NCBI RefSeq assembly: GCF_020103695.1
Contig: NZ_JAHXBF010000001.1
Span: 1-64,000 of the forward strand
DNA: 64,000 nt
Direction: 5' to 3'
From: Hyalangium versicolor
GTDB lineage: Bacteria > Myxococcota > Myxococcia > Myxococcales > Myxococcaceae
In this document: piece by piece, positions 50,531-58,913 of the stretch
Numbering within the stretch: the stretch's first letter is position 1
How the letters are laid out: every line of letters begins with the position of its first letter
The notes under the pieces: generated by a model
What the model saw: the letters and a program-made list of their open reading frames with translations, nothing else
The model's database searches: none
What the model was told of the DNA's origin: nothing
Made by a program: the position numbers and the translations under genes

Positions 50531-51286
50531 ATGATTCGCTCCCTCTCACTGTTGGCTGTCCTCCTACCCCGGCTCGTTCTTGCGGACTGCTCCGACTGGG
50601 GCATCTCCGTCTGGCCGCCACTCGGCCATTCCCTCCCAGCCAATGGACAGCTGGTCATCCAGGGGTACGGAGAGCTCCAGGAGCAGGTCTCCCGCATCGC
50701 CGAGCGCTCCCCACGTCTCGTCGCCGATGCGGACGAGGTTCCCCTGGATCTCATCGCTGTCTATCGCGGCGAGATGCGGCTGACCCAGGCCGTCCTCCAG
50801 CCAGAGCGACCGCTGAAGCCCGGCATGCGCTACACGCTGCGCCTCAAGAAGCCGGTGGACACGAAAGTCCCCGTCCTGAGACCCGAGATCGAGTCGAAGG
50901 GTGAGACCCTGGCCATGGCCTGGACGGTCGCTCCCGTGGACCTGATACCTCCCCGCTGGCACGAGGCTCCGCGCGTCACCGGGCAGAAGGTCGTGCACTT
51001 CGGATGCGGCCCCGCAATCCACGTCAACGTGTCAGCGGCCGTGGAGGACGAGAGCTCCCAAGTCCAGATTCTCGCCGAAGTGACACGTGCCGAGGGCGGC
51101 GTACCCGTGCGCTTCCGCCTCACCCCTTCCGAGCAGCAGGTGCAGATCGGCCATGGCATGTGCAGCGGAGGCTTCGAACTTCGAGAGGACGTGCACTACT
51201 CGGTGCGGCTCGTGGCGGTGGACATGGCGGGCAACGAGTCGGTAGCCCCGGGAGACAAGCTGCTCATCCAGGGCCCAAAGGAATAG
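50531..51286 (+). CDS. Secreted protein with Ig-like domains, function unknown
   Basis: A 251-residue protein. The frame is open far upstream, but ATG 50531 begins a proper signal peptide ('MIRSLSLLAVLLPRLVLADC'), so it was chosen. The mature part has an early Cys and beta-rich domains: 'PLGHSLPANGQLVIQGYGELQEQVSRIAER' and 'LKPGMRYTLRLKKPVDTKVPVLRPEIESKGETLAM'. A second half ends 'GGFELREDVHYSVRLVAVDMAGNESVAPGDKLLI', similar to big-Ig-like bacterial domains. It is followed after 3 bp by the ABM gene, so a small operon is likely. Confidence 0.75.
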   Translation: MIRSLSLLAVLLPRLVLADCSDWGISVWPPLGHSLPANGQLVIQGYGELQEQVSRIAERSPRLVADADEVPLDLIAVYRGEMRLTQAVLQPERPLKPGMRYTLRLKKPVDTKVPVLRPEIESKGETLAMAWTVAPVDLIPPRWHEAPRVTGQKVVHFGCGPAIHVNVSAAVEDESSQVQILAEVTRAEGGVPVRFRLTPSEQQVQIGHGMCSGGFELREDVHYSVRLVAVDMAGNESVAPGDKLLIQGPKE

Positions 51287-51289
51287 GAC

Positions 51290-51616
51290 ATGTTCGTCGC
51301 GGTCTATCGCTGGAAGTTGAAGCCGGGCATGGAGGAGCAGTTCCGGCAGGGCTGGAGCCGTACCACGATGCTCGCTCGGGAGCAGTGCGGGAGCCTGGGC
51401 TCGGCGCTCTTCCGTGCCCAGGACGGCTCGTGGGTGGCCATTGCCCGGTGGCCGGAGCGCGACGCACGAACCCGCTGCTTCGAGCGTGGCCCCTTGGATC
51501 CCGAGGCCGCTCGAAGCATGGACGAGGCCGTCCTCGAGCGGTTCGCGACGCTGGAACTGGAATCCGTCGAAGACCTCTGGGTCCTCGCCCCTCCCGCCGG
51601 ATCCCTCTCTCCTTGA
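51290..51616 (+). CDS. Antibiotic biosynthesis monooxygenase (ABM)-like domain protein
   Basis: A 108-residue dimeric ferredoxin-like fold protein: 'MFVAVYRWKLKPGMEEQFRQGWSRTTMLAREQCGSLGSALFRAQDGSWVAIARWPERDARTRCFE' with the family's YRWKxKPGxExxF opening. ABM proteins are cofactor-free oxygenases or small-molecule binders of varied roles. It lies 3 bp after the preceding gene, and its C-terminus ends in a Pro-rich tail ('WVLAPPAGSLSP'). Confidence 0.82.
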   Translation: MFVAVYRWKLKPGMEEQFRQGWSRTTMLAREQCGSLGSALFRAQDGSWVAIARWPERDARTRCFERGPLDPEAARSMDEAVLERFATLELESVEDLWVLAPPAGSLSP

Positions 51617-51638
51617 CCTGGAACACCGAACACCAGCG

Positions 51639-52268
51639 TCAAACGGGTGGCCGGGTGTTCATGATGACAAGCACCAGCAGCGCGACGAACGCGAGCAGGA
51701 AGAGGCCTACGGCGATGAGCAAAGGTGCGATGGTGCTCCTGCTGCCTCTCGAGGTGGCTGACGTGGAGGTGCCGCTCGGCATCGCCGTGGGATTGGCGGG
51801 CTCGAGACGATGCGCCTGAGGCTGACGCAGGGTGGTCATGAACGCCACGATGAGGGTGGTCAGTGACACGGGGATGAAGAAGAAACTGAAGAAGATGCTG
51901 GCATCCTGGGTCTTGGGCGAGATGAAGCAAGTCGCCTCTCGCGCAGCGTCGCGGAGCAAAGGGCAGTACGCGGAGTCCGGGAACCCCTGCGCCAGGAGCA
52001 AGGCGCCGATCTCCCCACCTATCACCAGGAAGAAGAGGAGTGCGTTGAGGTGGCCTCGATAGGTTCGCAGGGGAGCGAGGAGCCGAGACCACATCGCGAA
52101 TGCCACGGTCCAGAGCACCGCGTTGAGGAAGTACCCGGACCAGAAACCCCCTGCTCGCAGGAGCGCGAAGAAGCCGAACTGCGACAGGACGAGCCCCACG
52201 AGGAATCCCATCACCGCGAACCGGCGCTTTCGCTCAAAGACTTCGTCACTGTGCTCGAGGGCAGCCAT
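51639..52268 (-). CDS. Membrane protein of unknown function (four or five TM helices)
   Basis: A 209-residue protein. Hydrophobic helices: 'FAVMGFLVGLVLSQFGFFALL', 'SGYFLNAVLWTVAFAMW', 'LNALLFFLVIGGEIGALLLA', 'IFFSFFFIPVSLTTLIVAFMTTL' and C-terminal 'IAPLLIAVGLFLLAFVALLVLVIM'. A Ser/Thr/Pro-rich loop joins the last two. No family is recognised. It is convergent with the ABM gene and divergent from the methyltransferase gene. Confidence 0.7.
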   Translation of the reverse strand: MAALEHSDEVFERKRRFAVMGFLVGLVLSQFGFFALLRAGGFWSGYFLNAVLWTVAFAMWSRLLAPLRTYRGHLNALLFFLVIGGEIGALLLAQGFPDSAYCPLLRDAAREATCFISPKTQDASIFFSFFFIPVSLTTLIVAFMTTLRQPQAHRLEPANPTAMPSGTSTSATSRGSRSTIAPLLIAVGLFLLAFVALLVLVIMNTRPPV

Positions 52269-52370
52269 CCGTGGGAGTTGAGCACGGGCGGTGCCGATCT
52301 GGATACCCTCGTTTCAGAGCCGGAAGCTGCTGGAGACGCAGCGGCTTCCGAGTCGTCCTAGAATAGCCGC

Positions 52371-53216
52371 ATGACCGACCGAAGCCCCAGCAAGACCGCT
52401 GCCGGCGTCGCGCTGCTGAGAGCGGCGCACCAGTTGATCGATGGCGAGCCCAAGGTCCTCACCGATCCCATCGCGGCGAAGTTGATTGAGCCCACGGCGC
52501 TGGCCTGGCTGTCGACGCAGCCGGCCGAGCTGCAGATGCCCGCGTCTCTTGCGCTTCGCTCCCATGTCGTGACGCGGAGCCGCTTTGCCGAGGACCGGCT
52601 CCAGGAGGCCGTCGCCCGAGGCGTACGGCAGTACGTCCTTCTCGGTGCAGGCCTCGATTCCTTTGCCTACCGCCAGCCCGCGTGGGCGGCGGGCCTGCGC
52701 ATCTTCGAGGTGGATCACCCCGCGAGCCAGCAGGAGAAGCAGGCTCGCCTGCGGAATGCGGGCATCGTGCCGCCCGAGAACCTCGTCTGGGCGGGCATCG
52801 ACTTCGAGCGGACCTCCTTGCGTGAGGGGCTCCTCCAGAGCGGCTTTGATCCCCACGTGCCAGCGTTCATGTCGTGTCTGGGCGTGCTCGTATATCTGGA
52901 GGAGGCAGCGGTCCACCAGGTGTTCACGTTCGTGGGCTCGCTCCCTCCCTCCAGCGAGATCGTCTTCACCTTCACCGGAACCCGGCAGGAGGTGGACCAG
53001 CCCGCACTCCCCGCCTTGGCTTCGCGAGTGGAGTCCCTCGGCGAGCCTTTTCGCTCCCATCTCTTCGAGGAAGATCTCGTGCCCAAGCTCACGGGCCTTG
53101 GCTTCTCCGAGGTCACCGTCCTGACGCCTGAGCAATCGCGCGAGCGGTACTTCCAGGGGCGGAGCGACCGGTTGCCTGCCCCGCGCCGCGCGCGGATTGC
53201 CAGCGCGCGCGTGTGA
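52371..53216 (+). CDS. LCM-type SAM-dependent methyltransferase
   Basis: A 281-residue protein of the leucine-carboxyl-methyltransferase-like family (TIGR00027 type). It starts 'MTDRSPSKTAAGVALLRAAHQLIDGEPKVLTDPIA'. The AdoMet site is 'YVLLGAGLDSFAYRQPAWAAGLRIFEVDHPASQQEKQARL' (GxGxDSxxxR and the acidic 'EVD'). The C-terminal 'FTFTGTRQEVDQP' and 'PFRSHLFEEDLVPKLTGLGFSEVTVL' match. Members in actinobacteria and myxobacteria O-methylate secondary metabolites. It is unlinked here to the azapteridine-like operon. Confidence 0.9.
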   Translation: MTDRSPSKTAAGVALLRAAHQLIDGEPKVLTDPIAAKLIEPTALAWLSTQPAELQMPASLALRSHVVTRSRFAEDRLQEAVARGVRQYVLLGAGLDSFAYRQPAWAAGLRIFEVDHPASQQEKQARLRNAGIVPPENLVWAGIDFERTSLREGLLQSGFDPHVPAFMSCLGVLVYLEEAAVHQVFTFVGSLPPSSEIVFTFTGTRQEVDQPALPALASRVESLGEPFRSHLFEEDLVPKLTGLGFSEVTVLTPEQSRERYFQGRSDRLPAPRRARIASARV

Positions 53217-53238
53217 CGGGCTCGCAGGCTCTCGGACG

Positions 53239-54213
53239 TCACGGGACGAGGTACAGGCTGCCCGTCGTTCGTCCCGCTTCGAGATCAGCCTGGGCCGCGG
53301 CTGCTTCGACCAGGGGATAGGCACGGCCGATGACCGGAGCCACGCCTTCCTCCAGCGTCGCGAAGACTTCCGCCGCCGCGCTTCGGTAGGTCTCCGGGTC
53401 GCGCGTGTAGAGCAGGACGCTCGGGCGGGCGAGCGAGAGCGAGCGCCGTGGCCCTATCTCCGAGACGTCCAGGGGAGGGATGGGCCCTCCGGCCTGGCCG
53501 ATGCTGGCAACCGTTCCGAACGGACGCACGCAGTCGAGCGTCTTCAAGAGCGTCGTGCCGCCGATGCCGTCATACGCGACATCGACTCCGCGGCCGTTCG
53601 TGAACGCCGTGACCTCTCGAGCGAAGTCCGTCTCCCGGCCGACGATGATGTGGTCCGCGCCAGCCTCCCGCGCGATGGCGGACTTGGATTCGGATCCGAC
53701 GGTTCCAATCACCGTGGCTCCCCGGCGCTTCGCCCACTTCGTGAGCAGGCTCCCCAGCCCACCCGCCGCAGCGTGCACGAGCACTGTCGTTCCGGGGCCC
53801 ACGGGATGCACGCGCGTCAGCAGCATCTGCGCGGTCAGCCCTCGGACCATCGCGGTGGCCGCCACCTCGTCCGTTACGGAGGAGGGGAGGGGGATGGCCC
53901 TCCACGCGGGGAGGAGTCTCTCAGAGGAATAAGCTCCTCCAGGAGTGCACGCGTAGGCGATGCGGTCGCCGACTCCGACTGTCGTGACATCAGTCCCGAC
54001 CGCAGTGACGACCCCAGCACCCTCGACCCCCAGGACCGCGGGCATCGAGGGGAGCGGGTACAACCCGATGCGGTGGTAGATGTCGATGAAGTTGACCCCG
54101 ATCGCGGCCTGTCGAATCCGGATCTCCCCAGGACCCGGAGTCGGCAGCGAGAGCTCCGCAACCTCGAGCGTCTCCAGTCCCCCGGGGTCCTTCATGTGCA
54201 CCACGCGAGCCAT
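53239..54213 (-). CDS. Quinone oxidoreductase / zinc-less alcohol dehydrogenase-like (Qor)
   Basis: A 324-residue MDR-superfamily protein. ATG 54213 follows AAGGAAGGG. It opens 'MARVVHMKDPGGLETLEVAELSLPTPGPGEIRIRQAAIGVNFIDIYHRIGLYP', then 'GTTVLVHAAAGGLGSLLTKWAKRRGATVIGTVGS' as the NADPH-binding site (AAGGLG in place of the GxGxxG of ADH). Structural and catalytic zinc ligands are absent, as in quinone oxidoreductases. It reduces quinones or enones with NADPH. It is divergent from a LysR gene, the likely regulator. Confidence 0.92.
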   Translation of the reverse strand: MARVVHMKDPGGLETLEVAELSLPTPGPGEIRIRQAAIGVNFIDIYHRIGLYPLPSMPAVLGVEGAGVVTAVGTDVTTVGVGDRIAYACTPGGAYSSERLLPAWRAIPLPSSVTDEVAATAMVRGLTAQMLLTRVHPVGPGTTVLVHAAAGGLGSLLTKWAKRRGATVIGTVGSESKSAIAREAGADHIIVGRETDFAREVTAFTNGRGVDVAYDGIGGTTLLKTLDCVRPFGTVASIGQAGGPIPPLDVSEIGPRRSLSLARPSVLLYTRDPETYRSAAAEVFATLEEGVAPVIGRAYPLVEAAAAQADLEAGRTTGSLYLVP

Positions 54214-54311
54214 GCGCCCTTCCTTTCTGTTCGTCGCGAAGAGGAGCTTGTGCCCGGAGCGCAAGATGCGAAATTCCCCATTCCTGCACCCTGCATGTGA
54301 GAAAACGCGCA

Positions 54312-55154
54312 ATGTTCGACTGGGAAGACCTCCACCACTTCGCGGCGCTCGCACGGGAAGGATCGCTGTCGGCTGCTGCCCGCAGGCTCTATGTGGATCA
54401 CGCCACGGTCGCTCGACGGGTCTCCGCGCTGGAGACCTCGCTGGCGCTCAAGCTTGTCGATCGGCGCCCTCGCTCCTATGTCCTCACCGTTGATGGAGAA
54501 CGCATCGCCGCGCTCGCTGCTCGAATGGAGGAGCAGGCGTTCACCATCGGCCGGGCTGCTCGCGCAGTCCAGGGGCTGGCAGGCGAAGTCACCATCAGTG
54601 CTCCACCAACCATGTCGGCCACGCTGATCGCCCCCCGGCTGCGCGAGCTGCGCAGACTGCACCCCGCTCTCCACGTCCGCCTGCTCGGAGAGAAGCGCTT
54701 TGCTTCCCTCTCGCGCCGGGAAGCGGACATCGCTGTTCGTCTGAGTCGGCCCGCGGAGAAGGCGCTCGTTGCTCGCAAGATCGGCTCGTTCTCCTTCTCG
54801 CTGTATGCCTCGCCCGGCTATCTGGCGGAGCACTCGGCCGAGACCTACGAATTCATCGCCTACGACGAAGGTCTGGATGATGTGCCGCAGCAGCAGTGGC
54901 TGAAGGCCATCGCCGGCACGAGGCCGATCGTCCTGAGGATGAATGATCTCGAAGGCCAACGGGCCGCGGCCCGTGCCGGGGTGGGGATCGCCGCGCTCCC
55001 GCATTTCCTGGGCGATGGGGACTCCGGCCTTCAGCGTGTCGATGTGGAGAGCAAGCCGGTGTCTCGGGATGTCTGGCTCGTCGTGCACCGGGATCTGCGC
55101 CGCGCGCCTCCCGTGCGCGCGGTCATGGCGTTCCTCGAGGACTGCCTCGGCTGA
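54312..55154 (+). CDS. LysR-family transcriptional regulator (divergent from Qor)
   Basis: A 280-residue LTTR. The HTH region 'MFDWEDLHHFAALAREGSLSAAARRLYVDHATVARRVSALETSLALKLVDRRPRSYVLTVDGE' has the form of the AaeR/AphB-like subgroup with 'WDDLxxFxxVAxxGSLSAAAxxLxVxHATVxRRI'. The effector domain follows ('GEVTISAPPTMSATLIAPRLRELRRLHPALHVRLLGEKR'). ATG 54312 is preferred; GTG 54297 adds five residues. It is 98 bp from the qor gene in divergent arrangement. Confidence 0.9.
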   Translation: MFDWEDLHHFAALAREGSLSAAARRLYVDHATVARRVSALETSLALKLVDRRPRSYVLTVDGERIAALAARMEEQAFTIGRAARAVQGLAGEVTISAPPTMSATLIAPRLRELRRLHPALHVRLLGEKRFASLSRREADIAVRLSRPAEKALVARKIGSFSFSLYASPGYLAEHSAETYEFIAYDEGLDDVPQQQWLKAIAGTRPIVLRMNDLEGQRAAARAGVGIAALPHFLGDGDSGLQRVDVESKPVSRDVWLVVHRDLRRAPPVRAVMAFLEDCLG

Positions 55155-55213
55155 GGCGTGCATGGACTATGCTGTAGCAAGGCCCGTTGCTCCACCACCT
55201 CAGAGGCAAGTCC

Positions 55214-57028
55214 ATGGCTGTCGACGATGACGTGAGTCTCCACCCCGAGCGTCCGCACGGCACAGCGTCGGCCGGGCAGGAGGCTCAGGCGCTCGTCGCG
55301 GAAGCCCTGGCCATGGAGCGACAGGGCCGCTCCGAGCAGGCGCTGGTGCTCCTCAATGAGATCATCCTGCGCTTCGACGGAGAGACCGAGACGGCAGTCG
55401 TCGCACAAGTGGCCAGGGCGCTCGTGAACAAGGCCGTGATCCTCCGGCGCCTGAATCGAGCCGACGAGTCCATGGCCGCCTGCGATGCCGTCATCCAGCG
55501 CTTGGGTGGAACCACGGAGGCGAGCCTCCAGGAATGGTTGGCCAGAGCCTTCGTCAACCGGATGCTCCGCTTGGTGGATCTGGGGCGCAGTGAGGATCCC
55601 CTGGTCCTCGGTAACGAGATCATCCAGCGGTTCGGTGGCGCGTCCCACGCTCCCGTTCTCAACTCCGTGGCCATGGCCATGAACGCCAAGGCCGTTCACC
55701 TCTGGCAGATCGGGAGACTCCAGGAGGCATGGGCTGTCCTGGAGGAGGGCATCCAGCGTTTCGGAGATGCTTCCGATCCAGCGTTGCTGCCGGGGACGAA
55801 CAGCATGCGCATCAGCAAAGCGCTCCTGCTCGCCGTGACAGGACGGAAGCAGGAGTCGCTGGATGTCTTTGACGAGGCGATCGAGAGCCTGGACGTGGCG
55901 TCAGATGATGAGACCCGCCTTCAGTTGTCCAAGGCGCTCTTGAGCAAGGCTCTGGTCTTGATGGAGCAGCGCCAGCACGCGGAGGTGGTGCCCGTATGTG
56001 ATGAGCTGCTCCGGCGCTTCGCGGGCTTCGGGCTCCTGAACCTTCGGGAGGCGGTGGCCCGAGCGCTCAATTTGAAGGCGACCGCTCTGGGAGAGCTGAA
56101 CCGGCCCCAGGAGGAACTGGCCACGTATGACGAGTTGGTCCAGAGGCTGGGCGACGTGGAAGAGCTACCTGTCCGGGAGCAGGTGGCCCAGGCCCTCATA
56201 GGCAAGGCGCTGCTCCTGAGGCGGATGCGGCAGCCCGAAGGAGCCCTGGACACGCTCGACGCGCTGCTTCAGCGGGTGGGGGAAGGAGGGGAGGAGTCGC
56301 TGCGTTCTCAGGTGGCTCGAGCCCTCTGGAGCCGGACCCTGCTCCTCGTTGAGCTGGAGCGACCCGAGCAAGTCGTGGCCTGCTGCGATGAGATGGTCCA
56401 GCGTTTCGGCGAGGAGCGGAGCGGGCGGATTCCCCAGATGCTGGGCAGAGTGCTCGTCCACAAGGGCACGGCCCTGAAACAACTCCACCGCTATGAGGAG
56501 GCCCTGGCCGTCCATGATGAGGTGATCCGGCGGTTTGCCTCCTCCCAGGAGGGAGCTCTTCGTGGCATGGCTGCCGAAGCGTTCGTGGACAAGGCAGTGA
56601 TCCTGGCGCTGCTGAAGCAGCCCAAGGCGGAGCTGGCTGTCTATGAGGAGGCGCTCCAGCGCTTCGGTGCGGACGCGGCGCCGGAGGTGCTGGAGATGGT
56701 GGCCCTGGCGCTCTTCAACCAGGGCGCGGCCCTGGGAAAGCTGGGCCGGCGCGACGAGGAGCTGGCCGTCTATGACGAAGCGGTCCGGCGCTTCAGCGGA
56801 AGCTCCGCGGCGGGAGTGCGGATGCTGGCGGCGCGGGCGCTCTTCAACAAGGGCGTGGCACTCGAGCACCTGGAGCGCCTCGAAGAGGCACTCGCCGCCT
56901 ACGATCAGCTGCTCCGCGGCTTCGGCGGAGCGAGTGAGGAACCTGTTCTCGAATCCGTGGACAAGGCGCTCCTGCGCAAGGAGCGCGTTGTGGAGCAGCT
57001 CCGCCAGCACAGGGCGAAGCCCTCGTGA
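55214..57028 (+). CDS. Large tetratricopeptide-repeat protein
   Basis: A 604-residue protein from ATG 55214 (CAGAGGCAAG upstream). It consists almost entirely of ~45-residue helical repeats with consensus 'VARALxNKAxxLxxLxRxEEALAxxDEVIQRFG'. Examples are 'VAQALIGKALLLRRMRQPEGALDTLDALLQRVGEG' and 'MLGRVLVHKGTALKQLHRYEEALAVHDEVIRRFASS'. About twelve repeats cover residues 25-600. There is no signal peptide, so it is cytoplasmic. TPR scaffolds of this type in myxobacteria accompany kinases or FHA proteins, but none is adjacent here. It is convergent with the peptidase gene. Confidence 0.85.
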   Translation: MAVDDDVSLHPERPHGTASAGQEAQALVAEALAMERQGRSEQALVLLNEIILRFDGETETAVVAQVARALVNKAVILRRLNRADESMAACDAVIQRLGGTTEASLQEWLARAFVNRMLRLVDLGRSEDPLVLGNEIIQRFGGASHAPVLNSVAMAMNAKAVHLWQIGRLQEAWAVLEEGIQRFGDASDPALLPGTNSMRISKALLLAVTGRKQESLDVFDEAIESLDVASDDETRLQLSKALLSKALVLMEQRQHAEVVPVCDELLRRFAGFGLLNLREAVARALNLKATALGELNRPQEELATYDELVQRLGDVEELPVREQVAQALIGKALLLRRMRQPEGALDTLDALLQRVGEGGEESLRSQVARALWSRTLLLVELERPEQVVACCDEMVQRFGEERSGRIPQMLGRVLVHKGTALKQLHRYEEALAVHDEVIRRFASSQEGALRGMAAEAFVDKAVILALLKQPKAELAVYEEALQRFGADAAPEVLEMVALALFNQGAALGKLGRRDEELAVYDEAVRRFSGSSAAGVRMLAARALFNKGVALEHLERLEEALAAYDQLLRGFGGASEEPVLESVDKALLRKERVVEQLRQHRAKPS

Positions 57029-57054
57029 CGGAGCCGATGGAGGCGCTGTGCTGG

Positions 57055-58812
57055 CTACTCGCCGAGCGCGGCGTACTTCACGAGCGTGAAGCGATACTTC
57101 GTCTGGGCACGCATCTTCTCGGCCAACGCGCCGTGAAGTGAGTCGTCCCAGCGGGTGTACTTCTCGATGAAGCGATCCGACGCAGCCTTGTCTCCGGCGC
57201 GCTGGATGGCCAGCACCTCGCGCAGCAGCTTGCCGACGACGTCGTGGTACTTCTCGTAGTGGATGTGCAGCCCGTCCGGCCGGGCCTCCAGCAGTCCGTT
57301 CTCCAGGAAGTAGTTCATCTGCATGAGCTGCATTGTCTGGTACGGCTGATCGCGGCGCGGGCGGACGATCTGCAGCACCCGCTGGATGCCGCTCGCGTAC
57401 AGCTCTCGCAAGGTGGTGTCGTCGTAGAAGAGCCGCTCGCGCAGCGCCTTGCCCAGGTACAGGGACACCAGGTCCGACTTCATCTCCTCCAGGGCGCTCG
57501 AGTTCTCCTCCAGGGCGTCGCTGTTCACCGAGCGGCCCTTCACGTCTCGATCCACTCCCAGGTAGTGACCCACCTCGTGCCAGAGCGTCCGGTTGAAGTT
57601 CCCGCTCAAGCCCAGGTGGCCTCGGAACGGCTCGGCCATCACCGCTTCCCAGGTGGCACGCCCGTTCGTGAAGAGGTCCGGGTGCTTCATGATGTTCTCC
57701 CGCAGCAGGATCGTCCGGCCATAGCGGCGGGCATGCAGCGGATCATTGGGCAGGATGCTGGCGGTGTTGGTGCCTCGCGCCTGCGCGAAGTCCGCGATGA
57801 CCTGGTAGACGCCCACCGGGATGTCCGAGCTCACCGTCTTGTGGGGCTCGTAGGGCAGGCTGTCCTCGAAGGCCTGCAGCCCCTGTAGCGCCTTCTCCAG
57901 TTGAGCTGTCGCGGCGTCGTCCCGGATCAGCACGCTGAGCGAGTAGAACGCCTTGGTGCCGAAGAGCTCGTCGTCATAGACCTCGTAGGCTCCGATCTGC
58001 GCGTTGAGCCGCTGGAAACGGCCTCGCACCCACGAGGCATCCCCGGACTCGTAATCGTTGGAGAGCAGATCCCTCGCGCGGTTGCGCAGGTGGCCGGCGA
58101 ACTCGGGATCCGTGCGCTCCACGGCAGCGGCCGCCTCCCAGAGCAGTCCGTACGCCTTCGTCATCTGCGGCGCATAGGCCACGGCGTAGGGCACGGCATA
58201 CAGCGCTGCCGGATCCGGCTTCGCGGCAAGTGCGCGGAGCCGTTCGCCCAGCCTCGGGTGGAGCCCGTCGATCACCGGGTAGTGCTTCAGCGTGTCGAGA
58301 TCCTTCTTCAACGACGAGGCCTCCGCCCGGCGGACGACGGTGCGCTGATCGAGGATCGAATCCCGCTGCTCCGGGTGCCGCTCCAGGAACTGCTGCACCT
58401 GGTCCTTCGTGATCCCCCACGGGTAGACACTCTTGCCGGGGACGACCGGATCCGTGGGGAGGAAGGGCACCCGTTGGTTCTCCAGCGTGTTGGCGATGGG
58501 CCCCTGGAACAGCCGGTAGAACGTCCGCTGCTGTTCCGCGAGGGGTGTCTTCTGACCCTCCAGCTTCTTCCGAAGATCCAGCGCCTGCCGGTGCCGGGAG
58601 TCCTCATAGACATCCTGGAAGATCCGCCCCACCTCGAGGAGCTTGGAGACCGCGGTCCGTTCTCCCTCCGTGAGAGGGGTGAGATCGGGCGCGAGCCGGA
58701 TCGTCTGGGTCCTCGCGTGGATCTCCTCGGCCTGGCGGTCGCTCCAACCGGGCGTGTCTGAGGGGGCGGCGGTGGTGGTCATGAGGAACAGAAGGACAAG
58801 GATTCGAGACAT
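57055..58812 (-). CDS. Secreted M49-like (dipeptidyl-peptidase III family) metallopeptidase
   Basis: A 585-residue zinc peptidase. ATG 58812 gives a short signal peptide ('MSRILVLLFLMTTTAAPSDT'), preferred over the longer frame to 58902. The zinc site is 'LWHEVGHYLGV' (His412, Glu413, His416) with 'ALEEMKSDLVSLYLGKAL' 30 residues later, giving the third ligand in the E442-E443 pair. Classical DPP III uses the hexapeptide HExxGH; here it is a pentapeptide HExxH, as described for some bacterial M49 members. 'YGLLWEAAAAVERTDPEFAGHLRNRARDLLSNDYESGDASWV' also matches. Exported proteolysis of oligopeptides from prey is inferred. Confidence 0.83.
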   Translation of the reverse strand: MSRILVLLFLMTTTAAPSDTPGWSDRQAEEIHARTQTIRLAPDLTPLTEGERTAVSKLLEVGRIFQDVYEDSRHRQALDLRKKLEGQKTPLAEQQRTFYRLFQGPIANTLENQRVPFLPTDPVVPGKSVYPWGITKDQVQQFLERHPEQRDSILDQRTVVRRAEASSLKKDLDTLKHYPVIDGLHPRLGERLRALAAKPDPAALYAVPYAVAYAPQMTKAYGLLWEAAAAVERTDPEFAGHLRNRARDLLSNDYESGDASWVRGRFQRLNAQIGAYEVYDDELFGTKAFYSLSVLIRDDAATAQLEKALQGLQAFEDSLPYEPHKTVSSDIPVGVYQVIADFAQARGTNTASILPNDPLHARRYGRTILLRENIMKHPDLFTNGRATWEAVMAEPFRGHLGLSGNFNRTLWHEVGHYLGVDRDVKGRSVNSDALEENSSALEEMKSDLVSLYLGKALRERLFYDDTTLRELYASGIQRVLQIVRPRRDQPYQTMQLMQMNYFLENGLLEARPDGLHIHYEKYHDVVGKLLREVLAIQRAGDKAASDRFIEKYTRWDDSLHGALAEKMRAQTKYRFTLVKYAALGE

Positions 58813-58913
58813 GGAGTGAAACACTCGCGGTCGGTGGGCCACGGACTCGCGGCAAGTCTGCCACAGCCGGGAAATGTCCGAGGGGGGAGTGAACTGGCCC
58901 ACGCCTTGCTGCT

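Noticed and set aside
52371..53216. Methyltransferase as the missing ToxA of the azapteridine-like cluster
   Set aside because: It is of the LCM type, lies 17 kb away beyond the integrative element, and has no operon link.
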